From Aristolochia californica (Eukaryota > Streptophyta > Magnoliopsida > Piperales > Aristolochiaceae), in the NCBI GenBank assembly GCA_029961685.1, contig JARWKL010000001.1, positions 50,811,062 through 50,875,061 of the forward strand: 64,000 nucleotides of DNA. The letters run 5' to 3'. This document shows, one piece after another, positions 35,201-47,200 of the stretch (positions are counted from its first letter, which is position 1; each line of letters begins with the position of its first letter). The translations under genes and the position numbers were made by a program. The notes beneath the pieces are model-generated. The model worked only from the letters and a program-made list of their open reading frames with translations. It was not told the DNA's origin and searched no databases.

Positions 35201-38200
35201 GTTGAGCCATTCCATAGTGTAGTGCCAAGGCAGCAAAGATTGCTTCAACTGCCCCAGCTGCCCCCAGGAGATGACCAGCTGCACCTTTTTGTTGAGACAA
35301 TGCCACAACCCCTGAACTTCCATTGTCTTCAACAACATCACCCAGTGTAGTGGATGTGTCATGAGCATGTACATAATCCACTGGATTCGGATGAAGCCCT
35401 GACTGGTGTAGCGCAGTAGTCATAGCCAAAATGGCCCCCCTCCCATCAGTATGTGGCTGAGTAATGTGATCAGAGTCACCTGACATTCCATGGCCACGCA
35501 TCTCAGCATAAATACTGACTGTACATTCCTTCCCACTGCGTTTCCATCCATCAAATGCTTTGAGGAGTGCTATATGATCACTGTGAGAATCCCCAGCAAA
35601 GGATCTCTTTGCAGCATCAGCTTCCTCTTTCCTGCTTATTGGCAGAACAAATGGATCCCTATGTGCAAGAGCAGCAGCAATTGTCAATGCAGGATCAAGG
35701 CACTGGAAAATACATCTCATGAGAAGCATCTTTCCAATATTTGGATCCAAAGGAAGAGTGCAGAGGTGACGACCAAGAGGATCCCTATGTGCAAGAGCAG
35801 CAGCAATTGTCAATGCAGGATCAAGGCACTGGAAAATACATCCCATGAGAAGCATCTTTCCAATATTTGGATCCAAAGGAAGAGTGCAGAGGTGACGACC
35901 AAGAGGATCCCTATGTGCAAGAGCAGCAGCAATTGTCAATGCAGGATCAAGGCACCCGATTTTATCAAGGGCTCCAATTGTTTTCAGCAGTTCGATCACA
36001 TTCTGAACAGATTGGGGATCCGGCGGTTGAAGAGCCTTTGCTAGGAATAAAGCAATCTTTCCAAGTTGTAGACTTTTTATATGAAGGCATAGCTCTTGTA
36101 AAGGGATCCGAAAAATTTCAGGTTACTGGTACTGCGGCATGGCATCATAGATAAGCTTCAGGTAAAGCCTGTAGCAAACACCAGGCTGCACCCGCCCTGC
36201 ACGTCCTCTCCTCTGAGGAGCTGAAGCCATATTCAAGAAGGTAACAAACAAGCCAATTTGTTCAAAGCATCATAACTAGTCTCCTTCCCACAGTCTAGCA
36301 CGTGCACTACATCATCAATGGTGATACTGCTCCCCGCAATATTTGTTGCCACCACTATTTTCCTCAAACTACTTGGTGGTCAGTCAAATATTTCACGCTG
36401 GTTAGCTGTGGACATTGAACCATGAAGAGGAAGAATTAGGCACTTGTTAGAATCACCAAGAAGTTTATTCCCTTTGATCTTTTCAAGAAGTTTAGATATT
36501 TCATCCCAGCCTGTGAGGAATACAAGGATTGCTCTATCATAATGAGAAGTGGCAATTTCTGCCCCCTCCTCTTCTTGCACATTTCCATTAGAGCAAACAC
36601 AACTTAATAACATGCTTAAATCAAATTTAATCAATGCAACTGATTCAAGCTCAGAAAAGACATCAACAACACCTAACTTAATATCACAGTCATCATCTGT
36701 TATAGCAAGATTATCAAAGTGCAAACCAATTCCCATCTCTAAGATATGCCCAGGCATAGTTGCTGAGAAAATCATGCTCTGTCGGTCAGATGGAATTTGT
36801 TCAAAAAGAACTTCTACATCCTCTTCGAACCCAACAACAAGCATTTGGTTAGCTTCATCAAGCACCAGATACTGCACTTCACTTAATTGGAGGTTGTTAC
36901 TATTAACCAAAGCAATTATACAGCCTTTCAACTTGAATTCCACGGATTTTGACAAACAGGAACTGCACATATTCTTCTGCAACAGCGAATTCGTCTCCTC
37001 GGCACGCCTGGCGATTTCACCCATACCACCATCAGGGTCTTTGTCCTGTTTTGGCCATTTCCGACCAAAAATCATTGTGCCGAAAGTGTCTTCTTCCCTC
37101 ACTGCCACACTCTCCACGGCGAAATCAATTGTTTTGGGTTTTTGGTCTTCCGTGTTCCCAGCACCGTCATCGCCGAGAAAAACTACCTTAGGAAGCTTTC
37201 CCCGACGGCGAATAGCAGAGGCATCTAGCCGGAATTTGTCGTGGAGCTTCTCGGCTTGGGAATTTCCAGTCTCCCCGATTGCTGATTTCACAACTCTGGG
37301 TGTTGGCGCTGGATTTCCATGCTCAGAGGAAATCCCTGTTGGACGGCCATTCTCGACGGTGAATGGGGAGTCTCGGGAATTTTAAAGACAGAGGCCCCAC
37401 AGTGGGCACCATTCCCATTTTTCCCTTGTTCGATCTGCGCTGCAATTTGCCGATTCCTGGCGGTGAACATCAGCAAATCGGGGCTGAAGTTTCGAAAAGG
37501 GTTGGCGCTCGTCGGACTGTTCCGAAGCGTTTTGTGCCCCATAAGCTTCAACCCTTGGATTTCCAGGCTCCCCATGTTCGGAATGCCCAGCTCTGGATTG
37601 CGCCGTTGGAATTCCCTGCTTGATGCAACCCAACTCTTCATCTTCCGAAATGGTGACCTCCCGTCCTGAAAAAAATTTGACGCTTCTCGAATTCTAGCAA
37701 CCTATCTTCCATGTTAATGGCAGACTGATGTAGCATTGTTGAGATTTCGTCGCAGAGTACTGTGCATATTTTATCTACTATCCACGAATCGCTCATTATT
37801 TCAGCTCTGATACCAATTTGTTACGGCCCCGGATCTAACACGGTGATTTGTACGGAAGAAGAAAAGAAAATAGAATATCAAGCCAAAGGGAAGCTTGAAA
37901 ACCCTCGAGATCATTTAGGAAAACTCAAACCCTCTATTTTAACCTAAATTCAGACTTGTTCTTTTTCATTCCATTCCCCCTCTAAATAGGGTTCATGTCT
38001 ACAAGGTTCAAGAGAAAAATTACAATTTTGCCCCTCCATGGCATTTAACTTGAAAAGTAAACTAAATGACTAATTAACTGACTCAGTCAGAGTCATTGAC
38101 TCAGCCATGGTGTCTCTGCCTGACTCGTTTTGCTATTGGGTTCATAACAAAGTACCAATTTGTTGTCTATCATAATCTTGGTTGCTTTACTTAGTTCTAA

Positions 38201-41200
38201 ATGGAGCTCCTTTAATAGTCTTCTTAACCAAATTGCATGATAGGCAAAAGAAGTTGCAGCAATATACTCAGATTCACATGTTGAGAGAGTGACTATTCCC
38301 CCAAAAGAAGACAAACCCAGTAGTGCCATTTCTATCATCAATATCTCCAGCATAGTCACTATCACAATACCCTCTCAACTTGAATTCATTTGAAGATGAA
38401 TAGAAATTTCCATAGTCAAAGGTACCTTTGAGATAACGAAGAATCCTTCTAGCTGCTTTCATGTGCATTTCAGAAGGATTTTCCATGAATCGACTCACAA
38501 TTCCAACTGAAAACAAAATATCAGACCTGGTACAAGTCAAGTACCTCAAACTTCCCACAAGGCTTTTGAATAAAGTTGGGTCTACTCTTGCTCCATCGTC
38601 CATTTTAGAAAGTTTCTTGCCACATTCCATGGGGGTATTGGTGGGATTACAATTTACCATGTTTAATTTCTTGATCACTTCCTTTGCATAAGCCTCTTGA
38701 GAGATGAAAATTCCATCCTCCATTTGCTTTACTTCAATTCCCACGTAGTAAGACATGAGGCCCATGTTACTCATTTCAAATTCTTGAGTCATAGACTTCT
38801 TGAAGTCTTCAAACATTCTTGGATTACTTCCTGTGAAAATAAGATCATCCACATAGACACAAACAAAAAATAATCCTCCATTTCCTTGTTTTCCATAAAG
38901 TGCATATTCATGCATGCACCTAGTAAAATCATTCTCTTGGAAATACTTATCAAGACGGCTATACCAAGCTCTTGGCGCTTGCTTGAGTCCATACAAAGCC
39001 TTCTTCAATTGTAGCACTTTGTTTTGATGGCCTTTAACAACATATCCTAATGGTTGTTCAATGTAGACCTCTTTTAGATAACCATTCATAAAAACAAACT
39101 TTACATCCATTTGATGAATCTTCCAATTATTTTGAGCTGCAAGAGAAATTAGCAATTGGATCGTCTCTAGGCAAGCAATAGGAGCAAATACTTCTCCATA
39201 GTCAACGCCATTTTTTTGCTTGTACCCCTTAGCAACTAACCTCTTTGTATCTCTCTACCTTCCCCTTGGAATTCTTCAGCTTTGAATACCCATTTAACTC
39301 CAATAGCCCGATGACCACTTGGAAGAGAAACAAGTTTTCAAGTGTCATTCTTTTCAATGGCTTGAATTTCTTCATTCATGGCTTGTGTCCACCTTTTCTC
39401 TTATACAGCTTCTTCAAAACTCAAAGGTTCATCATTAGAGAAAAAACAAAATAAGTTTTCATCTTCTAACTTTTCAGTTTCATTGCAGATGTCTTCAAGG
39501 TTCCAATATCTTTGAGGTCCTTCAATTGATTAAGATGAAGGTGAAGAAAATGACGATGATGCTTGAGATAATATATTTGGTGAGGTTGGAGTAATTTCAC
39601 CTTGAGTTTGTTGCACTACAGACTCTTCTTCTTCAAAGTATGGACGAAAATCATAGACTCCTTCCTCATTATCACTCCAATCACATGAAGCATCTTCTTC
39701 AAACTCAACATCTCTACTTACTAGAATTTTATTATTGCTAGGATTGAAGACCTTGTAGCCTTTTGAATTTTTGTCATAGCCAATGAACACAAACTTCTTG
39801 CTTCTATCATCGAGATTAGATCTCTCTTGTTCTGGAACATGAACATAGGCTACAGATCCGAAAACTCGCAAGTGTGACACACTTGGCTTCCGTCCACTCC
39901 ATAGAAGCGGCGTTACATTCTTTAAGATTTTTTTTGGTGATCGATTTGAGAGATAAACTGCACAAGCAACAGCTTCTGCCCAAAATTCTTTTGGCATCAT
40001 CTTGCTCTCCAACATTGTTCTAGCCATGTTGAGGATTGTTCTATTCTTCCTCTCTGCAACTCCATTTTGTTGTGGCGATCTAGGAGCTGTTAAAGGGCGA
40101 CGAATTCCATGTCTTTCACAAAAATTCTTGAATTCATTGGAAGTGAATTCTCCCCCTAGATCGGTTTATAGTGCTTTAATCTCATAACCATTTTCTTTCT
40201 CAACTCGAACTTTAAACTTTTTGAATGCCTCAAAAGCCTCACTCTTGTACTTCAAAAATATATCCATGTTTTTCTAGAAAAGTCATCAATAAAAAGGATA
40301 AAGTAAGAGTTTTTACCAAGAGATTGAGGGTTGATAGGACTGCATACATCAGCATGGATCAGTTCAAGTGGACTGGTGGTTCTTCTAGTAGATTGTTTCA
40401 GAAAACTCTTTCTTGAATGCTTGCCAAGTAAGCACGCTTCACATACTTGATTGGGATGATTAACTTTTGGAATGCCCTTCACCATATTCTTTTCTTCCAA
40501 GTCTCTAAGTCCTCCAAAGTTTAGATGACCAAATCTCATGTGACAAATCCATGATGGATCTTTCACACAAGTTTTTAAACACATTGCTCCAATGTTCTTC
40601 ATATCAAGCATAAACATTCGATTCTTTGTCATTGTGACCTTAGCAATAAGATTGGCTTCTCGATCTCTAAGCCAAAGAAAGCAATCTTCCACGGTGATTT
40701 TGTAGCCACTCTCCAAAAATTGCCTAATACTCAAAATATTACTTTTCATCTTGGGAATATAATAAACATTATAAAGAATTTTGTGGCCACCACCTTTCAT
40801 TTGAAATAAGACTGTACCTTTGCCTTTAATCTCCACCTTTGTATCATCACCAAAACGTACATGGCCCATTACGTTATTGTCAAGTTCCACAAATTTGCTT
40901 CCATCACCTATCATGTGGTTGCTAGCGCCATTTTCAAAGTACCATGTACTATTTTTTTCCCACGGGCTCATCCTTTAGTGAAAGGAATAATTTAGGCTCC
41001 TTAACTTCTTCCTTGTACTCAATCAATTTTGACTCTTCATCAACTTGTTACGGTCCCGGATCTGACACGTGGATTCTTTGGGAGGATCTAGGGTCTGCCA
41101 CGGGTTACGGGTCTTCTAGGCATTACCGTAGGGGTAGTAGGAAGACATGGAGGAGATGAAAACGAAAGATCAAGCCTAAGGGAAGCTTGATAACCCTAGA

Positions 41201-44200
41201 GCTCGTTGATGAGAATTTTAAACCTCTCTACGCCAGATTTAACCTAATTCTTAATACTTCAATGTTTTTTTCTCATTACTCTTACCCCTTAAATAGGGTT
41301 CACCCGGTTTAGGGTTTACAATAAAATATTCTAAAAATACCCCTATAAATAAAATATTCCAAAAATACCCCTATAAATAAAATATTCCAAAAATACCCCT
41401 ATGACCTAAAACTGAAATAAAATAAAACAACTAAAATAATAATGTTATTACATGCATAACATTTAATGTTATTGCGTGCATAACATTACACCCCCCTGGA
41501 AGACGAGCTTGTCCGCAAGCTCAGAAGTAGGGTCTGTATGCCGACGTCTCCACCTGTGCCGAAGTAACATCTGCGATAGCTATGAACACCCTCTGGATGC
41601 CCAAACTTGGAGTTTTTTTTTTGGGTGGCCCGGTCCGAGTTGGCCTGGGTTGACTCGTTTCAAGAAACCCGGTCTGGCGCGCAACTCTGTTTCCTGCGCT
41701 CATCAAATTTTCCTAACTTAGGAAAATTTGAATTGAAACCCATCTTCTTCCTTCGGCGAAAATTTCGCCGACGAGTCTTCTGCGGAAATCAGAAACTTAC
41801 CATATCCTCCTGTCGATCCCAAACATAGCAGTCGTCGGTAAGTGCGGAAACCTTGTCGACATCTGCTCCTTCCCTCACGGCACCGACGAAGGCGGCCGAC
41901 GGTCGTCTTCCGTCCTCACGGCCCCGAACAAGGCAAAAATTTCTCTGACGGAGTCTCCTGCTACTCCGGTGGCGAATCGCAGCCCGTTGGCCCCCCCGGA
42001 ACAGAGACCCCTTGCGGATATTTCGCCTACGACGCCGACGAGATCTCCTGCTTCTTCGGTGACGAAGAGAAGTCCGCTGAGGCGTCGCCGCTTGGAATTT
42101 TTCCAAGACAGAGTGCTCTCCAAAACACATCCCGATCGGAAGAAGCACCGGAAATATTACCTTCTCCTGTCTGGCAAGGTGTTTTGCTTGCCGTGAGCCT
42201 TGTTGGTGTGAATTCGGATTTGAGGTCTCACCCAATTTGTCCAACGCCGACGAGGTGTTAGCAGAAAACCCCTCCGATTTTGGATTTCCCGGGTCCCTGC
42301 AGTCAGATTTTGGAAATTTGGAGTCCAATTTCAGATTTGTGTCCCCAGTTTCGGATTTCGCCGCCGCTGGAGAGACAGGGGGCGCTCTGATTTCTTGCGT
42401 CTCCTGCCCTTCCTAGACATGTCGAGCGACTTCAGCAGCGAATTTCTCTCTCGCAGCAAACTTATCTCCCCCTCCGTTTTGGGCTGGCGTTGTGTTCCTT
42501 CCACTCGTTAAACTTGTTATGTTGTCTATCCTCCCATTCAACCTCTCTATATCGAGATTAAATTTAGAGAACCTTTCGAACATCTCATCAAATTTTTTGT
42601 CAGTATTTGCCTGATATCTGAGGATCAACTCCAGTAATTCACTTTTGCTGATTTTCGTCGGAGAACCCTGCTCTGATATTAATGTGTTCCCGCTTTGATA
42701 CCAGTTGTTACGGTCCCGGATCTGACACGTGGATTCTTTGGGAGGATCTAGGGTCTGCCACGGGTTACAGGTCTTCCAGGCATTACCGTAGGGGTAATAG
42801 GAAAACATGGGGGAGATGAAAACGAAAAATCAAGCCTAAGGGAAGCTTGATAACCCTAGAGCTCGTTGATGAGAACTCTAAGCCTCTCTACGCTAGATTT
42901 AACCTAATTCTTAATACTTCAATGTTTTTTTCTCATTACTCTTACCCCTTAAATAGGGTTCACCCGGTTTAGGGTTTACAATAAAATATTCTAAAAATAC
43001 CCTATAAATAAAATATTCAAAAATACCCCTATAAATAAAATATTCCAAAAATACCCCTATGACCTAAAACTGAAATAAAATAAAGTAAATTAAATAAAAC
43101 AACTAAAATAATAATGTTATTACATGCATAACATTTAATGTTATTGCGTGCATAACACAACTTTCTTGAATTGACACTCCCATGAGTAATGTCCATATTT
43201 CCGACAAGAATAACATTCAATTTTGGATTTGTCAATTATTACCTCATTATTTCTCCAATAGTTGCCTCCATTGTTACCTCTTCCTCTTCCTCTTCCACAA
43301 CTTCTTTGAGAAGTCTGGTTTCTATTCTCAAAAATAGAATTTTGCTCATCATTACCTCTTCCTTGATTACATCAACGTCCACGACCTCTTACACCTCTCA
43401 AAGTGCTTTCACTTTTAGATTTGAGAGATAACTTTCCTTGCAAGGCTTGCTCAACTTGCTCTTGTTTGCCTCGATTCATTCTCTCCTCATGGGTTCGTAA
43501 TGACCCATTTAATTCATCAATGGACATGATCTCCAAGTCTTTAGACTCTTCAATGGCTACCACCACATGATTGAATTTTGTGTTGAGAGAACATAGAATC
43601 TTCTCAACAACCCGAACATCTTCAATCTTTTCTCCTAGCCTTTTCGTTTGATTCACCACTGTCAAGACTCTTGTGAAGAAATCTGAGATAGACTCTATTG
43701 ATTAGTATCTTTTGAGTAGTATAAATACCCATGTACTCAAGCTTTATAAAAAGAGCACGCAATTGTATTAAAGAAATTCCTTTTCTTTTGTCTCTCCTTT
43801 GTTTTTTTTTCTTCCTTTATCTTTCTTTGAGTTGTTTGCCAACTATTGCTTCCAACAAAGTGGTATCAGAGCGAGGTTGAGAGAATGAGTTCAAAGAGAG
43901 CATCTCTTTCTTTCCAATATCCACAAGTATCCAAAACCAACTATGAGAGTTGTCAATTCGGATGAAGGTTATCCTTGGCTCTTAAGGATTATGGGAGATA
44001 GTTGAGAAAGGTTTTGAAAAACAAGAAAATGAAGTGGTTTTGCCAACAAATGAAAAGAAAGCCTTGGAGAAAAAGAGGAAGATGGATCAATGTGCACCTA
44101 TTGTCATACACCAAGGTTTGGATGATGACATGTTCGTGAGGTTGCCAACGATACCAAATCCAAACAAGCATGGGATACTCTTCAAAAATTTGTCATAGGA

Positions 44201-47200
44201 GTTGACAGAGTTAAGAAGGTACGTCTTCAAACTCTAAGGGCTGAGTTTGAATCACTTTTGATAAAGAAGAGACAAAAGAAAATGAATTTCTTTAATACAA
44301 TTGCTTGCTCTTTTTACAAAGCTTGAATACATGGATATTTATACTACTCAAAAGACACTAATCAATAGATACATCTTATCACTCCAAAAGTCACTAATCA
44401 ATAGATGTATCTTATCACATCAAAAGACATTAGTCAATGGATGCATCTTATCACATCAAAAGACATTAATCAATGGATGCATCTTATCACATCAAAAGAC
44501 ATTAATCAATGGATGCATCTTATTTTCGGTTTTGTTGAACATACTGTAGTAAATTGACAATAACTTCTTCTAAAAAATATCAATTCATGAATGGTTTGAT
44601 TCATTGGAACCTAGACAGGTATAGCTTTCTAATGACATATTATTTGCACCATTTAATTGAGAATAGACCCTTCAAATGTTTCTTTGATTCCAGTCAAGTT
44701 TAATATCCAAAAATCTCAAGATTAAACTTCACAAATTTGTTTCTAAAGTCAAAGCAAGCCTGGGAGTGGTCTTAGGCTCCTTGGAAATTGATCCTCAACT
44801 TGTTTGAGGAGAGAATAACTTAAATATGGAGATGTCAACTTTCTAAAATTGAACCATTGAGCTGTATAAAGGACATTTTGTCCTTTTTGTAAAACTTGAT
44901 GAAAACTCAATTAAACATCATGAGATAACACATGAAATTTTCTTCTTGAGTTGTTTGATCATAGTAGTAGGTCACTTACATGATTTGAAGACCTATAGAC
45001 TCTAAATTGAAGCTAAAAACAACTCCTCGGAATCTTTTGGGATTGGCTTGATTGATCGACATTCCTTCTACTGCTGCAAAACTTAGTCAATCAAAGGCAA
45101 CTTGGTCAATCAACCTGCTCCTAATAGCTTTTTTATTTTATATCTTTTTCTTGTTTAGTCAAGTTGACTTCCAGTAACTTTCTGAATTAAAAACTTGATT
45201 GATCAACTTAACTTCCTTTAGCCTTCTAAATTAAAAACTTGATGGATCAACTTGACAAGGTCGATCAACCTTCCTCCAGTACCTTGCTTTGCAAAAATTG
45301 ATCAACATTCCATCAAAGCTTTGTTCAGCCAATTCTTTGACCAATTAACCTTCTTTATTCGATTAAGTGCTTGTGAAACCTTTGAGGAGTTTATCTTTTC
45401 TCAAGCACAGGGTCAGTCATTTTTTTGCTTGCTATCATCAAAAGTAGAACGAGGATCTACACCAATCCAACTCTTCCTTTAGAGAGAGGCAGTAGAGATT
45501 CCCCCAAATATTCCAAAGACTATATAATGTCATCATTGGCATGCTCAGAAAAATAGAAGGCTTCCAGCCTATGTAATAGTTCTGTAATATCAGTGATCTC
45601 CTCAGTTAAAGCTCGTCTGAACTGAGAGCTCCAAGCTTTTCTAGATCCTTCCCCTTGCTTTAACTCTTGCATGGTGACATCTTCACTTAATTGTAGAGCC
45701 TTGAAAATTGACTCTTTAGCATACAATCCCTAAGCCAGACGTCTGTCCAGAAATGTGTATTTGCTCCAGATCTAACATGGAATCTGATATAAGGTGAGAC
45801 ATTCTGTAAACATCTGGTGACTGACCGTCAGACACTCACCAGATGCTAGAGCATCTATAAGTAGTGATTTCAGCAGGCAACCATGCCTGTGAGCTTGTCA
45901 GCAAGATTTAAAAAAAAAAATGAATTTTATTGCTTATTGGTAAAAGAGTAAGGTGGTGGAACAATGAGAAGTTGTCAACCCCTATACCTATAGAGGGGCA
46001 GGAGACACCATCTTTGGCAAGGGAATCCGAAGTACTGTTACCTTCTCAATGGTGGGCTGTCATACAATTGTCAACTGAGAACAATGGCTAAAATTTCTTC
46101 AAATAGGGAGGTAAGCTTCACCTCCCACATTCAGCTGATTATGTTGGCAGAATCACTTTTTTTTTTTTTTTTGCAAGGTTGAATCACCTTTCAATGACCA
46201 CTGAGACCAAGAAATTCCTTTGGAACAAGTTGACACCATTCTAGGGTGCTCAGATTTCAGCATCAGCCAAGTTGCAAGTACACAAGGAGCCTGAGAATGC
46301 TAGTGGGATCCTGTGCTCACATGCTCTGTGAAGCATTTTACATGCTATGTGCACAATATAAGCATTTTACGCCTCATCATTAAGGTCAAATCTAACAAGC
46401 GGTTTGTGAAGCTCTTAGGATATCCAGTTCACTGAAGTAATAGGACTGGAATGACTCCAGAATTCCTCAATGAGGAATCTACCATTTCACAAGTATTTCT
46501 TTGGCAGCATGGCTAGAAAGGATATTATTCTAATGAAGAACTCAGGGACACAAGATACACAAAAGAGTAATTGGACAAAGAGAAATTCCATTGCAATTTT
46601 TCTTTGAAGACCAAGCATTAGTGGATGCTGAGCCAATGTATGAGCCACTACTGAAATGGCTTATATGAAGATAATTAAATAGCAAAGTTAACTATTTCAG
46701 AAGAAAATCCGACAATTCATATTGATTGACATCATGGCTACCTAGTTCAGGAAAGCCTAACAATTTTCATTTTGTTTTACTTGCAAATCATAGTTGAAGA
46801 CAATGGCAATGCCAGCTTCTGGTGGTAAAAAAATCAATTGACTCGTGGAACCTTTCCGAAATTAGAAAAGTAACCTACTTTTAGTAAAATGGCAGGAATT
46901 TAAAGCTTGTTTGTGCATCTAACTGTAAATGTTAGATGTTCCAATATCTCACAACTTTTTGACCACCATCAAAAAGTGAAATTTACATTGGAAACACTTG
47001 TGCTTTATTCTTATACAGCGTTAGAAGGTTCTAGAACATCCAGAACTCATCTATCAATAGTTAACTATCCATAGCAGACTCAAACTCACAAGCAACATTA
47101 ATGCACCCTGGCAAAACTAAGGCCTAAAATGAACCCTAAGATAGGAAGCAAGATGATACAAAAAAACTAGATCAACGCCAAAGCTCATGGAGGTGTATCC

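Larger units (their letters stand above)
34554..38149 (-). mobile_element. Non-autonomous LTR retrotransposon with captured DEAD, DExH and KAS gene pieces
   Basis: LTRs are 34554-34882 (329 bp) and 37819-38149 (331 bp), TGTTACGG...TCATAACA on plus. The iMet primer-binding site (TGGTATCAGAGC) lies at 37815-37804 on minus. A polypurine tract (AGGGGGGGTGTAA on minus) abuts the left LTR. Target duplications are AAGTG (34549-34553) and AAGTA (38150-38154), inside copia RNase H. The 2.9 kb interior has no gag/pol but long minus-strand ORFs made of host-gene pieces: DEAD-box helicase, DExH helicase, then ketoacyl-ACP synthase. LTR ends and tract match those of 41046-43157. The LTRs are very similar, so insertion is younger than the host copia. 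Confidence 0.92.
41046..43157 (-). mobile_element. Non-autonomous LTR retrotransposon with unidentified cargo
   Basis: LTRs are 41046-41485 (440 bp) and 42706-43157 (452 bp), TGTTACGGTCCCGG...GCATAACA on plus. The primer-binding site is TGGTATCA next to the right LTR (42703-42696 on minus), and the polypurine tract (AGGGGGGTGTAA on minus) is next to the left LTR. A perfect target duplication CAACT lies at 41041-41045 and 43158-43162, within copia gag. LTR ends and tract match the element at 34554-38149, and the interior shares short text with 21457-23969. The 1.2 kb interior is GC-richer than the copia around it. A 'aaaatattccaaaaatacccc' repeat lies inside the LTRs. Confidence 0.92.
33828..44712 (-). 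mobile_element. Ty1/copia element, nested and rearranged
   Basis: The 3' LTR is 33828-34334 (507 bp) with the polypurine tract (AAGAGGGGG on minus) next to it. The 5' LTR remnant is 44268-44712. A perfect target duplication ATCTC lies at 33823-33827 and 44713-44717, so everything between arrived as, or inside, one insertion. Coding order on minus is gag, CCHC knuckle, protease, GAG-pre-integrase, integrase, RT, RNase H. Two non-autonomous LTR elements interrupt it (34554-38149 in RNase H; 41046-43157 in gag). A segment holding the LTR end, primer-binding site and gag start is inverted (about 43693-44267). Confidence 0.95.

Noticed and set aside
35490..36044. 184-codon plus-strand ORF with repeats
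   Set aside because: Antisense reading of the triplicated DExH helicase segment.
36549..37385. 278-codon plus-strand ORF
   Set aside because: Antisense shadow of the helicase chimera, whose minus-strand frame carries clear helicase motifs.
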